Source: Erwinia sp. E_sp_B01_1 (lineage in GTDB: Bacteria; Pseudomonadota; Gammaproteobacteria; Enterobacterales; Enterobacteriaceae). From it: a stretch of 64,000 nt of DNA. This document shows positions 29,091 through 37,424 of this stretch, in pieces (the first letter of the stretch is position 1; the number at the start of each line of letters is the position of its first letter). The notes below the pieces were generated by a model that saw only the letters and a list, made by a program, of their open reading frames with translations, made no database searches and was not told the origin of the DNA. The stretch spans positions 1,240,001 to 1,304,000 of the forward strand of contig NZ_CP142208.1 of the NCBI RefSeq assembly GCF_036865545.1, written 5' to 3'. Made by a program: the position numbers and the translations under genes.

Positions 29091-29216
29091 GTAATTGAAC
29101 AACGCCTCAATAAAGCCAGCCAACTCAAACAAGGCATGATGCAAGAGCTATTGAGGGGCAAAACGCGGTCATCATTTAAGCAAGGTAACAAAAAAAGCAG
29201 AGAGGGCTGTGAATGA
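29091..29216 (+). pseudogene. C-terminal end of a type I restriction specificity subunit (hsdS)
   Basis: After a stop at 29088-29090 the frame reads VIEQRLNKASQLKQGMMQEL and LRGKTRSS, the conserved end of HsdS. The rest of the gene and hsdM/hsdR are not present upstream. Its TGA overlaps the ATG of the next gene, so the DUF262 gene was once the next cistron of a type I restriction operon. Confidence 0.75.
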
Positions 29217-30628
29217 CACACGCATTGGAGAAGGATGTTCTTAAGGTCAGTGAATTATTGCAATTGGACGGTTTAACCATACCAGGTTATCAGCGTCCTT
29301 ATAAATGGACGTTACATAATGTGCATCAGTTGTTTCAAGATATCCAACAACATAGTCAGCTAAGTGCCTACCGACTAGGAACCTTAGTGTTTCACCGTGA
29401 TAGTGAAAACGATAACTTGCTCAATATTGTTGATGGTCAGCAGCGAACGCTAACGTTGATGTTGACGGTATACGCCATTATTCAACAAAAATGGGATAAT
29501 ATCGAGAGGCAGGATATTTCAAAGCAGTTAGAAACTCTTGCAAACTATCTTGAAGACTTTATGAATGAACAAAAATTTAGCAGTGAGATATCCCAGAGAA
29601 ATTTGCATCAAAATTTTTTGGAAATAAATCGCTTAGTCTCCCGTAGTGAATTTACAGAGCAGCATATTGACTTTTTATTGAACCATTGTGAAGTGGTTAC
29701 CTTTACTCTCAACGATATTTCAGAAGCTTTTCAATTTTTTGATGCGCAAAACGCCCGAGGTCGGGACCTTGAGCCTCACGACCTACTAAAAGCCTATCAC
29801 TTACGCGAATTCAACGAGCAGGAGCAACCACTTAAAGCAGAAACCGTAGCAGACTGGGAAGCTTTGGAGAGTAATCAGCTGGCGGATTTATTTGCCCATT
29901 ATTTATACCGTATTCGTCGTTGGGCGCAAGGTTATTCTGCGCGTTATTTCGGTAAAAATGATGTGGGGTCATTCAAAGGGGTGAATATCGACCGCATCGC
30001 CCATTATCCTTATGTAGGATCTTTGCGTATTGCTCACCACTATGTTGATGAATATAACCAGCAATACCATCGAAAAATTGATGGTCAACGGATGCGTTTC
30101 CCGTTTCATCTCGATCAACAAATTATAAACGGTCGTCGATTCTTCGAAATGGCATCTCATTACCAAGCCCAGGTACAAAAAATTGTAAAAGCTGAGTATG
30201 AAGAACCTTGGTATTTTTTGGGTACTCGCTTAACCGAACAAGCGAGCAAAATATTACAAACGCTGAACTCTTATGAGAATCGTCACCGTATAGGTGATAA
30301 GTATGTTCGATCAATGTTTGACTGTGCTCTGATTTTTTATATCGATAAATTTGAGACAGCAGAATTGTCTGGTACGATTGAAAAGATTTTTATCTGGGCT
30401 TATCAATTGCGTATTAAGCAGCAAGTTGTGCAACTAGCCACCATAGATAACTATGTGCTAGATCAGAACATCTTTAAAAGTATCAAGAATGCGACTTTAC
30501 CAAGCGAGGTGCTATCTATACCGCTTATGACGTTAACTGATGCTGATAACAAAAATAATTCGCGTAAAAGTAATGCAAACAAAGATGCTTTGGTGAAACT
30601 GTTTAAAGGAATGAATTATTATGAGTAA
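29213..30628 (+). CDS. DUF262 (GmrSD/ParB-like) protein, first of a pair
   Basis: 471 residues from ATG 29213. The N-terminal DUF262 domain has PGYQRPYKWTLHNVHQLFQD (residues 22-41) and the nucleotide-handling motif DGQQR (74-78), then helices with FFDAQNARGRDLEPHDLLKA (about 180). No HNH/DUF1524 motif is visible at the C-terminus. Proteins of this class are the NTP-using, DNA-sensing half of type IV-like restriction. The end overlaps the next gene by eight bases. Confidence 0.82.
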   Translation: MTHALEKDVLKVSELLQLDGLTIPGYQRPYKWTLHNVHQLFQDIQQHSQLSAYRLGTLVFHRDSENDNLLNIVDGQQRTLTLMLTVYAIIQQKWDNIERQDISKQLETLANYLEDFMNEQKFSSEISQRNLHQNFLEINRLVSRSEFTEQHIDFLLNHCEVVTFTLNDISEAFQFFDAQNARGRDLEPHDLLKAYHLREFNEQEQPLKAETVADWEALESNQLADLFAHYLYRIRRWAQGYSARYFGKNDVGSFKGVNIDRIAHYPYVGSLRIAHHYVDEYNQQYHRKIDGQRMRFPFHLDQQIINGRRFFEMASHYQAQVQKIVKAEYEEPWYFLGTRLTEQASKILQTLNSYENRHRIGDKYVRSMFDCALIFYIDKFETAELSGTIEKIFIWAYQLRIKQQVVQLATIDNYVLDQNIFKSIKNATLPSEVLSIPLMTLTDADNKNNSRKSNANKDALVKLFKGMNYYE

Positions 30629-32522
30629 TATTATTACTGAACTTTCAATCAAGAGCTTACTGTGCGATAGCCATCAGTATCTGGTGCCCATGTATCAGCG
30701 TAATTACGCATGGGGAGAAGCTGAAATTAGCCAACTCGTGCAAGATATGGTCGATTATCAGCAGAAAAAACACGCTCGTTATTATATCGGTACGTTGGTG
30801 GTGTTTAGGCGAAATGATGGTAATTTAGAAGTGATTGATGGCCAGCAGCGCTTTACCACGCTCACGCTAATGGCCATGTATCTAAGAAACCTGGCTCTGT
30901 CGCAAGACTCAACACCAAAGTTTCCCCAAATGGATTGGTATCAGCGGGTTAATATCAGCTTTGAAAGCCGTCCGCATTCAACAAATACCTTTACTGCTCT
31001 TAGCCAACGTAAGCCTTTGCACCTTTTAAATGGTGATGGATATAACGAAAGCCTTATAAAAGGATATGTGTTAATCGAGAAGGTACTATCAAAATTGAAA
31101 AGCTGCAGTGTGAAAAACTTTGCTGACTATATGTTTAAACATGTTCATATTATGCGGGTTGAGGTACCAGAAGACACCGATCTTAATCATTATTTTGAAG
31201 CCATGAATAACCGTGGTGAACAACTAGAAAAACATGAAATTTTAAAAGCCAAATTAATGGCGGTATTCAACTCAATAAAAAACGATGATGAAAGAAACAA
31301 ACATATCAACACCTTACAAAAGGTATGGGAAGCCTGTTCTAATATGGAGCGCTATATCCAGTATGGTTTTTCAGTAACTGAACGGCACTGCTTATTTGGT
31401 AAAAATGATTGGGGGAAATTTACCCCTGAAAATTTTGAAGATATTGTAGAATGTCTCGATGAAAGTGAAGAAAATGATCAGGAATTATCTTTATTCGACA
31501 TTGTTACCCAGTCACCACATTCTAGTAGGGACTCAGATAAGAATAATAATGATGTGCCTGATCGCTTTAATAGTGTCATCAACTTTTCTAATTTTCTGTT
31601 GCATGTACTGCGTGTTTATACAGAAGAAGATATTTCTCTAGACGATAAACAGCTGCTAAATCAGTTTGATCAATACCTGTTGAATAATAATGATCCTATT
31701 GCTGCAGTTGAGTGTTTTTCTTTCGCACTCCTTCGATGTAAATATTTATTTGACCAGTTTATCATCAAGCGTGAATTTAGCCAAGGCCAAGATGGTTGGA
31801 GTATAAAAAGACTTAAGTGGTACTCTAATAAAAGTGTCAGTTTTATTAATAGCCTCGATGATCTTGACGGCAGTTATGAGGGCATCAATCGTGAGGTCTT
31901 GATGCTGCTTGCTGCTTATCATGTATCTACCCCAACATTGGTTTATAAGCATTGGCTGAATGCGGCACTTTACTACTTGTATTACAAGGAAGAATTTAAT
32001 GCAGAAGAATACCTTGCATACCTATTAAATATTGCCCGTCGCTTTGTTTTTGAACGGTACCTGTCAGCTGGTGAAGAAAAATCCTTCTTTGACATGATCT
32101 ATGTTGAAGGTGAAGATCAATATCCTAAAAATAGGAAGCTAAAGCATATCGACCAAACGTGCTTGACGTTCAATAACCTAGAAAACAACTTTATTTTTAA
32201 TTTCCTTGATTATTTGTTGTGGCAAGAAGGAAAATTAACTGATCCGGTTGTGAGTGGATTTGAATTTACTTTTCGTAGTTCGGTAGAGCATTTTTATCCT
32301 CAACATCCGATGGATGGCCATCCCTCTTTGGAAAAGGAAAACGTGCACAAATTTGGTAACCTTTGCTTGATCAGTCATAGCAAAAATTCTCGTTTGAGTA
32401 ATTTTCCTCCTAAAGCAAAATTAGCTCACTTCTCGAGTGCGTTGAAAAAGAGATCCATCGATAGTTTAAAACTATATGAAATGATTAAAATTTTAAATAA
32501 TAATGAGGAGTGGGGGGTGTGA
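30621..32522 (+). CDS. DUF262-DUF1524 (HNH) nuclease, second of the pair
   Basis: 633 residues. DUF262 start VPMYQRNYAWGEAEISQLVQD with DGQQR at 73-77 and FEAMNNRGEQLEKHEILKAKL (about 195). The C-terminus holds a DUF1524-type HNH site: VEHFYPQHP (555-563), then FGNLCLISHSKNSRLSNFPP. This is the layout of GmrSD-type and BrxU-type nucleases. Translation is coupled to the first DUF262 gene, which suggests a heteromeric defence enzyme that cuts modified or foreign DNA; target unknown. Confidence 0.85.
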   Translation: MSNIITELSIKSLLCDSHQYLVPMYQRNYAWGEAEISQLVQDMVDYQQKKHARYYIGTLVVFRRNDGNLEVIDGQQRFTTLTLMAMYLRNLALSQDSTPKFPQMDWYQRVNISFESRPHSTNTFTALSQRKPLHLLNGDGYNESLIKGYVLIEKVLSKLKSCSVKNFADYMFKHVHIMRVEVPEDTDLNHYFEAMNNRGEQLEKHEILKAKLMAVFNSIKNDDERNKHINTLQKVWEACSNMERYIQYGFSVTERHCLFGKNDWGKFTPENFEDIVECLDESEENDQELSLFDIVTQSPHSSRDSDKNNNDVPDRFNSVINFSNFLLHVLRVYTEEDISLDDKQLLNQFDQYLLNNNDPIAAVECFSFALLRCKYLFDQFIIKREFSQGQDGWSIKRLKWYSNKSVSFINSLDDLDGSYEGINREVLMLLAAYHVSTPTLVYKHWLNAALYYLYYKEEFNAEEYLAYLLNIARRFVFERYLSAGEEKSFFDMIYVEGEDQYPKNRKLKHIDQTCLTFNNLENNFIFNFLDYLLWQEGKLTDPVVSGFEFTFRSSVEHFYPQHPMDGHPSLEKENVHKFGNLCLISHSKNSRLSNFPPKAKLAHFSSALKKRSIDSLKLYEMIKILNNNEEWGV

Positions 32523-32640
32523 AATAGATAAGCATGGTCGAGATATGATTAGTCTCTTGCTGAAGTCTACCGCTGTAAATAAGAGGGAAGGAAAGTAATA
32601 TTAGTAATATGGTTCAGTACGAGCGCAATGATTTTATTTA

Positions 32641-32669
32641 TATCCTGACTTGTTCACCCAGTCAGGATA
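32641..32669. repeat. Perfect inverted repeat downstream of the DUF262 pair
   Basis: TATCCTGAC and GTCAGGATA pair over 9 bases around an 11-base loop, 119 bases after the second DUF262 stop. No T run follows on the plus strand. It may be a weak terminator or the end of the module. The rest of 32523-32872 shows only the right copy of the 23-bp repeat (32806-32828). Confidence 0.4.
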
Positions 32670-32805
32670 AAACACCGCAGATGCGTTTCATGCCAAGCGA
32701 TGCCATCTTGGTACTGAGATAAGAGCAATTTAAAGCAGGGCTGGAGATTTAATTTTTAAAAATTTTAACAAGAAAATTTGTGTGCGTAACCTCTTGTAGC
32801 GGACG

Positions 32806-32828
32806 TTAATGTCCGCTTCTCGCTCGTA
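32806..32828 (+). repeat. 23-bp imperfect direct repeat, right copy
   Basis: Partner of 28755-28777, 21 of 23 bases equal. It lies between the DUF262 module and the recombinase/radC remnants. Confidence 0.5.
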
Positions 32829-32872
32829 TGAGACAACCATAATCACATCTCCCAAATTACTAGAGATTGATC

Positions 32873-32978
32873 ATGAATACGACACCTTGGAACAAAAGCC
32901 GCATCATCGGTCAAAACGACCACTTCAGATATCTTATATCTGGGGAATACGCATCATCGGCTGAAGCCGGAAGACTCT
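32873..32978 (+). pseudogene. Fragment of an island tyrosine recombinase, N-terminus only
   Basis: ATG 32873 reads MNTTPWNKSRIIGQ and after a frame change RPLQISYIWGIRI, then a stop. This matches the start of the short XerC-like integrases found in genomic islands (PWNKxxLxGQKxPL, IWxIR). Only about 35 codons remain before the radC start. Confidence 0.5.
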
Positions 32979-33455
32979 ATGGAAAGTACCGTTTTGCCTC
33001 AGCCATCATTGCCGCTGACATCACAACGCACGATAAAACGCGCCCTGACGCTGCTGGAAAATCATCTGCGCGAACCGGGCGTAGCATTTACCTCAACCCC
33101 ATTTTCCCGTGACTGGCTCCGGTTGCATCTGTCAGGACTGGAGCGGGAAGTATTCCTGGTTTTGCTGCTCGATAATCATAACCGACTGCTAGCGCATGAA
33201 ATGCTGTTAAGTGGTTCCATCAACAGCACGGTGGTGCATCCGCGTGAAATAGTAAAAGCCGCGCTGCGGCACAATGCTGCAGCAGTGATCCTTGCTCATA
33301 ATTATCCGTCCGGGTTTGCCGAAACCAACGAGGCTGACAGGAATATCACCGAAAGATTGAAACAGGCGTTGGCACTGGTTGATGCGCGCCTACTGGATCA
33401 TCTGGTTGTTGGCAGCAAATAGATAGTGTCGTTTGCTGAACGAAGCTGGCTTTAG
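32979..33455 (+). pseudogene. RadC/YeeS-type JAB protein, inactivated
   Basis: From ATG 32979: RTIKRALTLLENHLREPGVA, LSGLEREVFLVLLLDNHNRL, VHPREIVKAALRHNAAAVIL. The JAMM site should be HNHPSG...S..D but reads HNYPSGFAETNEAD, so the second metal His and the Ser are lost. A TAG at 33420-33422 stops it; the frame then continues IVSFAERSWL to a stop at 33455, the normal family ending. In E. coli-type islands this gene precedes the CbeA/CbtA pair, as here. Confidence 0.75.
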
Positions 33456-33467
33456 CGGGAGGACACA

Positions 33468-33784
33468 GTGAATAACAACGAATGGGGGCTTAAGTGCGGT
33501 ATTACGCCGCGCTTCGGTACAAGACTGCTGCAGGAGGGAAACCGGCTGCATTATCTGGCCGACAGGGCCGGAATGATTGGTGAACTAGCGAAGAGTTAAT
33601 CGAACATTTCAATCAGTCATTCCCGGCAATAATCGGTATGCTGAAACACCCGCCGACAACCGGTGAATTTAATCCCCGTTATGAGCACCGCGTTACGATT
33701 TACCACAATGGGTTGACCTGTGAAGCCGATACGCTTGGTTCGCATGGCTACATCTATATCGCGATTTACCCGATACCTCAGTAA
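33468..33784 (+). pseudogene. cbeA: CbeA/YeeU-type antitoxin, frameshifted
   Basis: GTG 33468 with GGGAGGA ahead reads NNNEWGLKCGITPRFGTRLL, LADRAGMIGEL, then hits TAA after AKS. In another frame from about 33585 it continues SEELIEHFNQSFPAIIGMLK and GLTCEADTLGSHGYIYIAIYP to 33784, the typical CbeA ending. One base change near GAACTAGCG explains the break. CbeA protects MreB/FtsZ bundles from CbtA. Confidence 0.75.
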
Positions 33785-33815
33785 AATTCACTAATGGAAG
33801 AAATGGAAGACTAAT

Positions 33816-34136
33816 ATGCCAACCTCAGCAATATATCCGGGGCCGTGCTGTCTGCCACCAGTAGCGCACTGGCAAACACTGCTTGTGTACTTACTGGAAA
33901 AGCATTTCAGATTACAGTTAAACGACACACCATTTTGTGACGAATCAGTCATTCAGCAGCATATTGATGCGGGGATCACGCTGGCCAACGCCATCAATTT
34001 TCTGGTCGAAAAGTATGAACTGGTGCGTGTTGATACCAGCAGTAATGCCTGTGCTGAGTCAGAAATCTTTCTGACCGCCGCCTATATTCTGAAAGCAACT
34101 TACGCTACCGGATTAACACAACGCAATCTCAGTTAA
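33816..34136 (+). CDS. cbtA: CbtA/YeeV-type toxin
   Basis: 106 residues: [56 protein letters not shown]. This is the CbtA family that inhibits FtsZ and MreB polymerisation. The length is slightly below the usual 120-124 but the core is complete. It lies 31 bases after the frameshifted antitoxin, so a functional toxin may exist without its mate. Confidence 0.85.
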   Translation: MPTSAIYPGPCCLPPVAHWQTLLVYLLEKHFRLQLNDTPFCDESVIQQHIDAGITLANAINFLVEKYELVRVDTSSNACAESEIFLTAAYILKATYATGLTQRNLS

Positions 34137-34200
34137 ACCCTGCGTACCGGATTCCAGATTTAACTTTCTGCAGTTCTCTTCCTTATCTCACAACGCATAA

Positions 34201-34226
34201 TGCCCCTGCCATCACCGGTAGGGGCA
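34201..34226 (+). terminator. Hairpin after cbtA
   Basis: TGCCCCT and AGGGGCA pair around a 12-base loop, 64 bases past the cbtA stop, followed by a short T stretch. Weak. Confidence 0.4.
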
Positions 34227-34235
34227 TTTGCTTAT

Positions 34236-35114
34236 ATGGACTTTTTTGCGATGCAAACAGAACTTGAAGTACTTACTGAACACACTGAGCTGGTTAACTC
34301 AACCAACATTGAGCGCATTGTCACAGGACGTGATGCAGCACTGGTACAGATCGAGCAGTTGATTCAGCAGCTCAACGCCATTTTTCAGCTGACTGCCGGA
34401 ATCGGTGGCGGTAATGCTGCCGACTGGGCGATGAAGTCAGGGCATCGCTATGACTGCTGGCTGATGGAAACATCAGAGAAAGCGATGCCATTGATCACCC
34501 GCAACATTGACCGTAGCCTCTGATGCGACCTGATGCTGAAATCCGGCATGCTTTCACTTATGGATGCTCAGGCCCGTACTCAGTGGTATCAGAACCTGTA
34601 GGATGGCGATCTACCGGCCATCAGTGAAGCCAATATTCTCAGCACCTTCGAACAGTTGCATCAGAGCAAAACCGATGTGTTTGAGCGGGGGATTATCAAC
34701 GTGTTCAAAGGACTGTCATGGGATTACAAAACTAATAACCCGTGCTTTTTCGGCAAGAAGATAATCATCAGCAACCTGGTTACGCATAACCGCTGGGGCT
34801 ACAGCCTTACGTGGGGATTTCGTCGCGACCAGTTGGCGGAGCTGGAACGGATGCTGTTTTTACTGGATGGCAAAATAATACCTGACAATTGCGCTGATAT
34901 CTCAATTCACCTGATGGAGCATATCCGTGATAATCCGAGGATGGAGGTTTACGACGATGCATACTTCTCGACCCGCTACTTGGGTACTGCGCACCTGACG
35001 TTTAAGCGCCCTGAACTAGTAGAGAGGATGAACGACATCATCGCTAAACATTGTCCGGGGGATGTTGGCGTCAAGGTAGCAGGCCGATACAATAGCTGTA
35101 GCCTAAGGCGGTGA
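34236..35114 (+). pseudogene. DUF4942 protein with two in-frame stops
   Basis: From ATG 34236 (MDFFAMQTELEVLTEHTEL) the frame reads through NAADWAMKSGHRYDCWLMET, then TGA (34521-34523, where NIDRSLW is expected) and TAG (about 34602, where LEDGDLP is expected), and goes on with EANILSTFEQLHQSK, RWGYSLTWGFRRDQLAELER and HLTFKRPELVERMND. This is the DUF4942 gene that usually follows cbtA in islands. Function unknown. Both stops are single-base changes, so decay is recent. Confidence 0.78.
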
Positions 35115-35230
35115 ACCCGCAATCTAAGCTCAACATGCAAAACCACGCAAAACAATGTGTTGGTATATTGGTAGGTATAATTTTTTCCGAACACGATTTT
35201 ATGGTTATTATTCAATGGGTTATTTGGTTG

Positions 35231-35251
35231 GGTCGAATCCTGTAGGTACCA
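35231..35251 (+). other. Worn att copy, right end of the second element
   Basis: GGTCGAATCCTGTAGGTACCA shares the 14-base core TCGAATCCTGTAGG and the TACCA end with the tRNA-Arg half at 21316-21361, with small losses. An intrinsic terminator follows 14 bases on, as after a tRNA gene. This gives a right boundary for the island. Confidence 0.65.
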
Positions 35252-35264
35252 AATTCATATCAAG

Positions 35265-35288
35265 AGACGTCAACTGACGTCTTTTTTT
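35265..35288 (+). terminator. Intrinsic terminator, probably that of the tRNA-Arg gene
   Basis: AGACGTCA pairs perfectly with TGACGTCT around a two-base turn and is followed by seven T. It stands directly behind the right att copy. Confidence 0.7.
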
Positions 35289-35348
35289 ATGCCCGAAATT
35301 AATGAAATTGCTGCACTTCAGTTCTCCACACTAAACATAAATCTGACT

Positions 35349-35386
35349 GTAAGTATCCCGCCAAAACGACCCATAAACTTTACAGG
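35349..35386 (+). repeat. 38-bp degenerate direct repeat, left copy
   Basis: About 29 of 38 bases match 35875-35912 (both begin GTAA.TATCCC.CC). The left copy is just before an IS3-type orfA start, so these are probably worn IS ends. Confidence 0.4.
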
Positions 35387-35425
35387 TCTTCCGACATACT
35401 GATTATGTCCCCTAAGGAGATCGCC

Positions 35426-35526
35426 ATGCCTAAGATCCGAATCACCGAACACCAGATCATTGCCGTTCTGAAGTCTGTCGAAGCCGGACGGACCGTCTAA
35501 GATGTCTGCGGTGAGGCCGCAATTTC
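35426..35526 (+). mobile_element. IS3-family orfA remnant
   Basis: ATG 35426, after AAGGAG, reads MPKIRITEHQIIAVLKSVEA, GRTV, then TAA, then DVCGEAAIS, the start of an IS407-like OrfA (MRKSRFTEHQIIAVIK...). A stop replaces a Lys codon and the frame ends within 100 bases. It lies just outside the island's right end. Confidence 0.7.
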
Positions 35527-35553
35527 ACTTCCAGTACCCCCTGATCCTTCATC

Positions 35554-35712
35554 TCAGCTTAAGCTAATCCCGATAACTGCATTCACGAACGCTGTCGCTA
35601 TCAGAACGAAGCCGGGAATCAGGAAGTTCTTATCCTTCTTTTTGTAAAATCCATAAATCATGGTCAGTCCTACAGCCAGAAGTGGAAAAGCTAGTTTCAA
35701 ATAGATAGACAT
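35554..35712 (-). CDS. Small membrane protein
   Basis: 52 residues on the minus strand, with AAGGAGT eight bases before its ATG. MSIYLKLAFPLLAVGLTMIY, then FYKKKDKN, then FLIPGFVLIATAFVNAVIG: two membrane helices around a basic turn. No family recognised. It sits alone between IS debris and a gene-poor stretch. Confidence 0.6.
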   Translation of the reverse strand: MSIYLKLAFPLLAVGLTMIYGFYKKKDKNFLIPGFVLIATAFVNAVIGISLS

Positions 35713-36667
35713 GAATACTCCTTAAGTTGAATTCTAACCGATCCGGCTATTTCTTTAACCATACAGCTTTAACTAACCCAGTAGGCTCTGGCACCATGCA
35801 AAGCGCAGTTGCCCATGCTACCCATAAGCATAATAATGCCGCCCAATTCGAGCCATGCTTAAGCTTACGGTTATGTAAATATCCCACCTAAACAAACCAT
35901 TCACTTAACCGGAATCCAGTATCCCACTGTTTTTAATCAACAAAATAGCTTGCTTGAATCAGTTAATCACAATAATTCCTTACCCTGACATCAACAATTA
36001 TCGATAACACGATATTATTTCCGTTTTTCTTTCGCGAAAAGCTGGTGACATACCGCCAGGTTAAGCTCAACAAAACCTTCCCAAGTGTAGAGTTGGGAGT
36101 AATGACGTTCAAATTACAGGTCGACCCGAAATACATGTGAGGGAGGTTCCGGCTTCTTCCTATTAGCCAAAGCAATAGTCCTTTCCAACTCTTCAACCTC
36201 AGCAGCCTGGTCTGTGATGTCTGCATGCATAGAGATATTACTGAAATTTCCTGTTCTTCTTCAGAAAACCTATTTTGCTGCGGTTGGCTTTCTGGCAGGC
36301 CGCTTCGTAAGAACGGGTGAGTTTTCTAGCAATGATTTTTTTGGTGGAGTTATCGGGGCTTGTAGTTTCATAGAAATCATATCCTTGAGCGTCCAGCAAC
36401 GCCCTGAGATTAACTGATTAACCGCTTTAGTATTATCAGAGCCGGGGGGAACAACTCAGTATGACTGAACTACAGCTCATATTTAACGCTGAGTATCCAT
36501 ACTAATAGACATTCACCTAGGAAGAGTAAGAGCCTGCAGTGAATGACTCCTTGGCGGAACAGGCAGAATATCGAGCCAAGGCTTTGTAAAAAAGCACCAC
36601 TATTTTTTATTGAAAGCATTAACGTTTCTGTTAGGATGTTTCCGATTGCAATCAATGGAAACATATA
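35713..36667. other. Gene-poor stretch with one minus-strand remnant
   Basis: Apart from the right copy of the 38-bp repeat (35875-35912), the only coding-like sign is on the minus strand at 36238-36417, reading LRALLDAQGYDFYETTSPDN then KKIIARKLTRSYEAACQKAN, without an ATG. It looks like the end of a lost gene that I cannot name. No RNA gene seen. Confidence 0.4.
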
Positions 36668-37024
36668 ATGAAAAAGATTTTAGCAGTGGTTTTAGGCGCA
36701 ATGATTCTTTCCGGATGCTCAATCCGAATCGCCGACCTGACAGTGGGTAGCACAAAGAATTACAACATCAATGGCAATAAATTCGTTACTGGTCCGCGTG
36801 TTAAGGCAGAAGATTCTTATCCGGTTATTCTATTCCCAACCGGGATACCTAACATGAAAACCGCAATTGACCGCGCTATCGAAAATGACAAATGTGCAGT
36901 TGGCCTGAGCAATGTCGTAATCACTCAACTTAACCACGCATTCATTTTTGGTAAAATTGGCATTCGCGCTGAAGGAAATCTGATTATTGACCGCAGTTTG
37001 CCAGGCTGTGAGAATCACTCCTAA
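36668..37024 (+). CDS. Lipoprotein of the YfjS/YafY-like island type
   Basis: 118 residues. Signal with lipobox ILSGC (Cys17), then SIRIADLTVGSTKNYNINGN, PTGIPNMKTAIDRAIEND and IDRSLPGC. The pattern recalls lipoproteins carried by E. coli CP4-type islands (YfjS/YafY), from memory and so tentative. The sequence is intact and followed by a good terminator (37056-37077). Confidence 0.75.
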   Translation: MKKILAVVLGAMILSGCSIRIADLTVGSTKNYNINGNKFVTGPRVKAEDSYPVILFPTGIPNMKTAIDRAIENDKCAVGLSNVVITQLNHAFIFGKIGIRAEGNLIIDRSLPGCENHS

Positions 37025-37055
37025 AAGCTCTAAATCAATGCGGGATCAATTTAAA

Positions 37056-37077
37056 CCTCGCTCTGGCGGGGTTTTTT
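37056..37077 (+). terminator. Intrinsic terminator of the lipoprotein gene
   Basis: CCTCGC and GCGGGG pair (one G-T) over a four-base loop, followed by six T, 32 bases after the stop. Confidence 0.7.
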
Positions 37078-37289
37078 ATGCCCGGAGAATAGTGGGTGGC
37101 AGGCGAACAGCAAGTTAGCAATATCGTTTATGAAGTAGAAATGAACAGGGTAAGTTGCTGGATTCCCAAGGGCAGATCGATGCACGTTTTCTTAAGCTCG
37201 AAGACAGTTTTGAAAAAACCTTCCGGGTGATCATTACTCGCCACCCGGCGGGTTTTGCTTACAGGCTTTCTTGCCCAAATCACTTCTAA

Positions 37290-37424
37290 TCAATAAGAAC
37301 AGTAGCCGCCTTTATGATGTGATCCAGTCCCACCATGTGGGTGCTGGCCTTTTGGACAGGCAAAAGCTGAAGCAGACATGATGCCCAGCACTGATACCAG
37401 AAGGATTGCGGTAATCTTTTTCAT
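37290..37424 (-). CDS. Small secreted His/Gly-rich protein
   Basis: 44 residues from the inner Met (MKKITAILLVSVLGIMSASA), a clear signal peptide with cleavage after SAFA. The mature part is CPKGQHPHGGTGSHHKGGYC-like, with two Cys at its ends and five His, so metal binding is possible. The start further up (37478) is rejected because it adds a non-signal segment. Confidence 0.65.
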   Translation of the reverse strand: MKKITAILLVSVLGIMSASAFACPKGQHPHGGTGSHHKGGYCSY

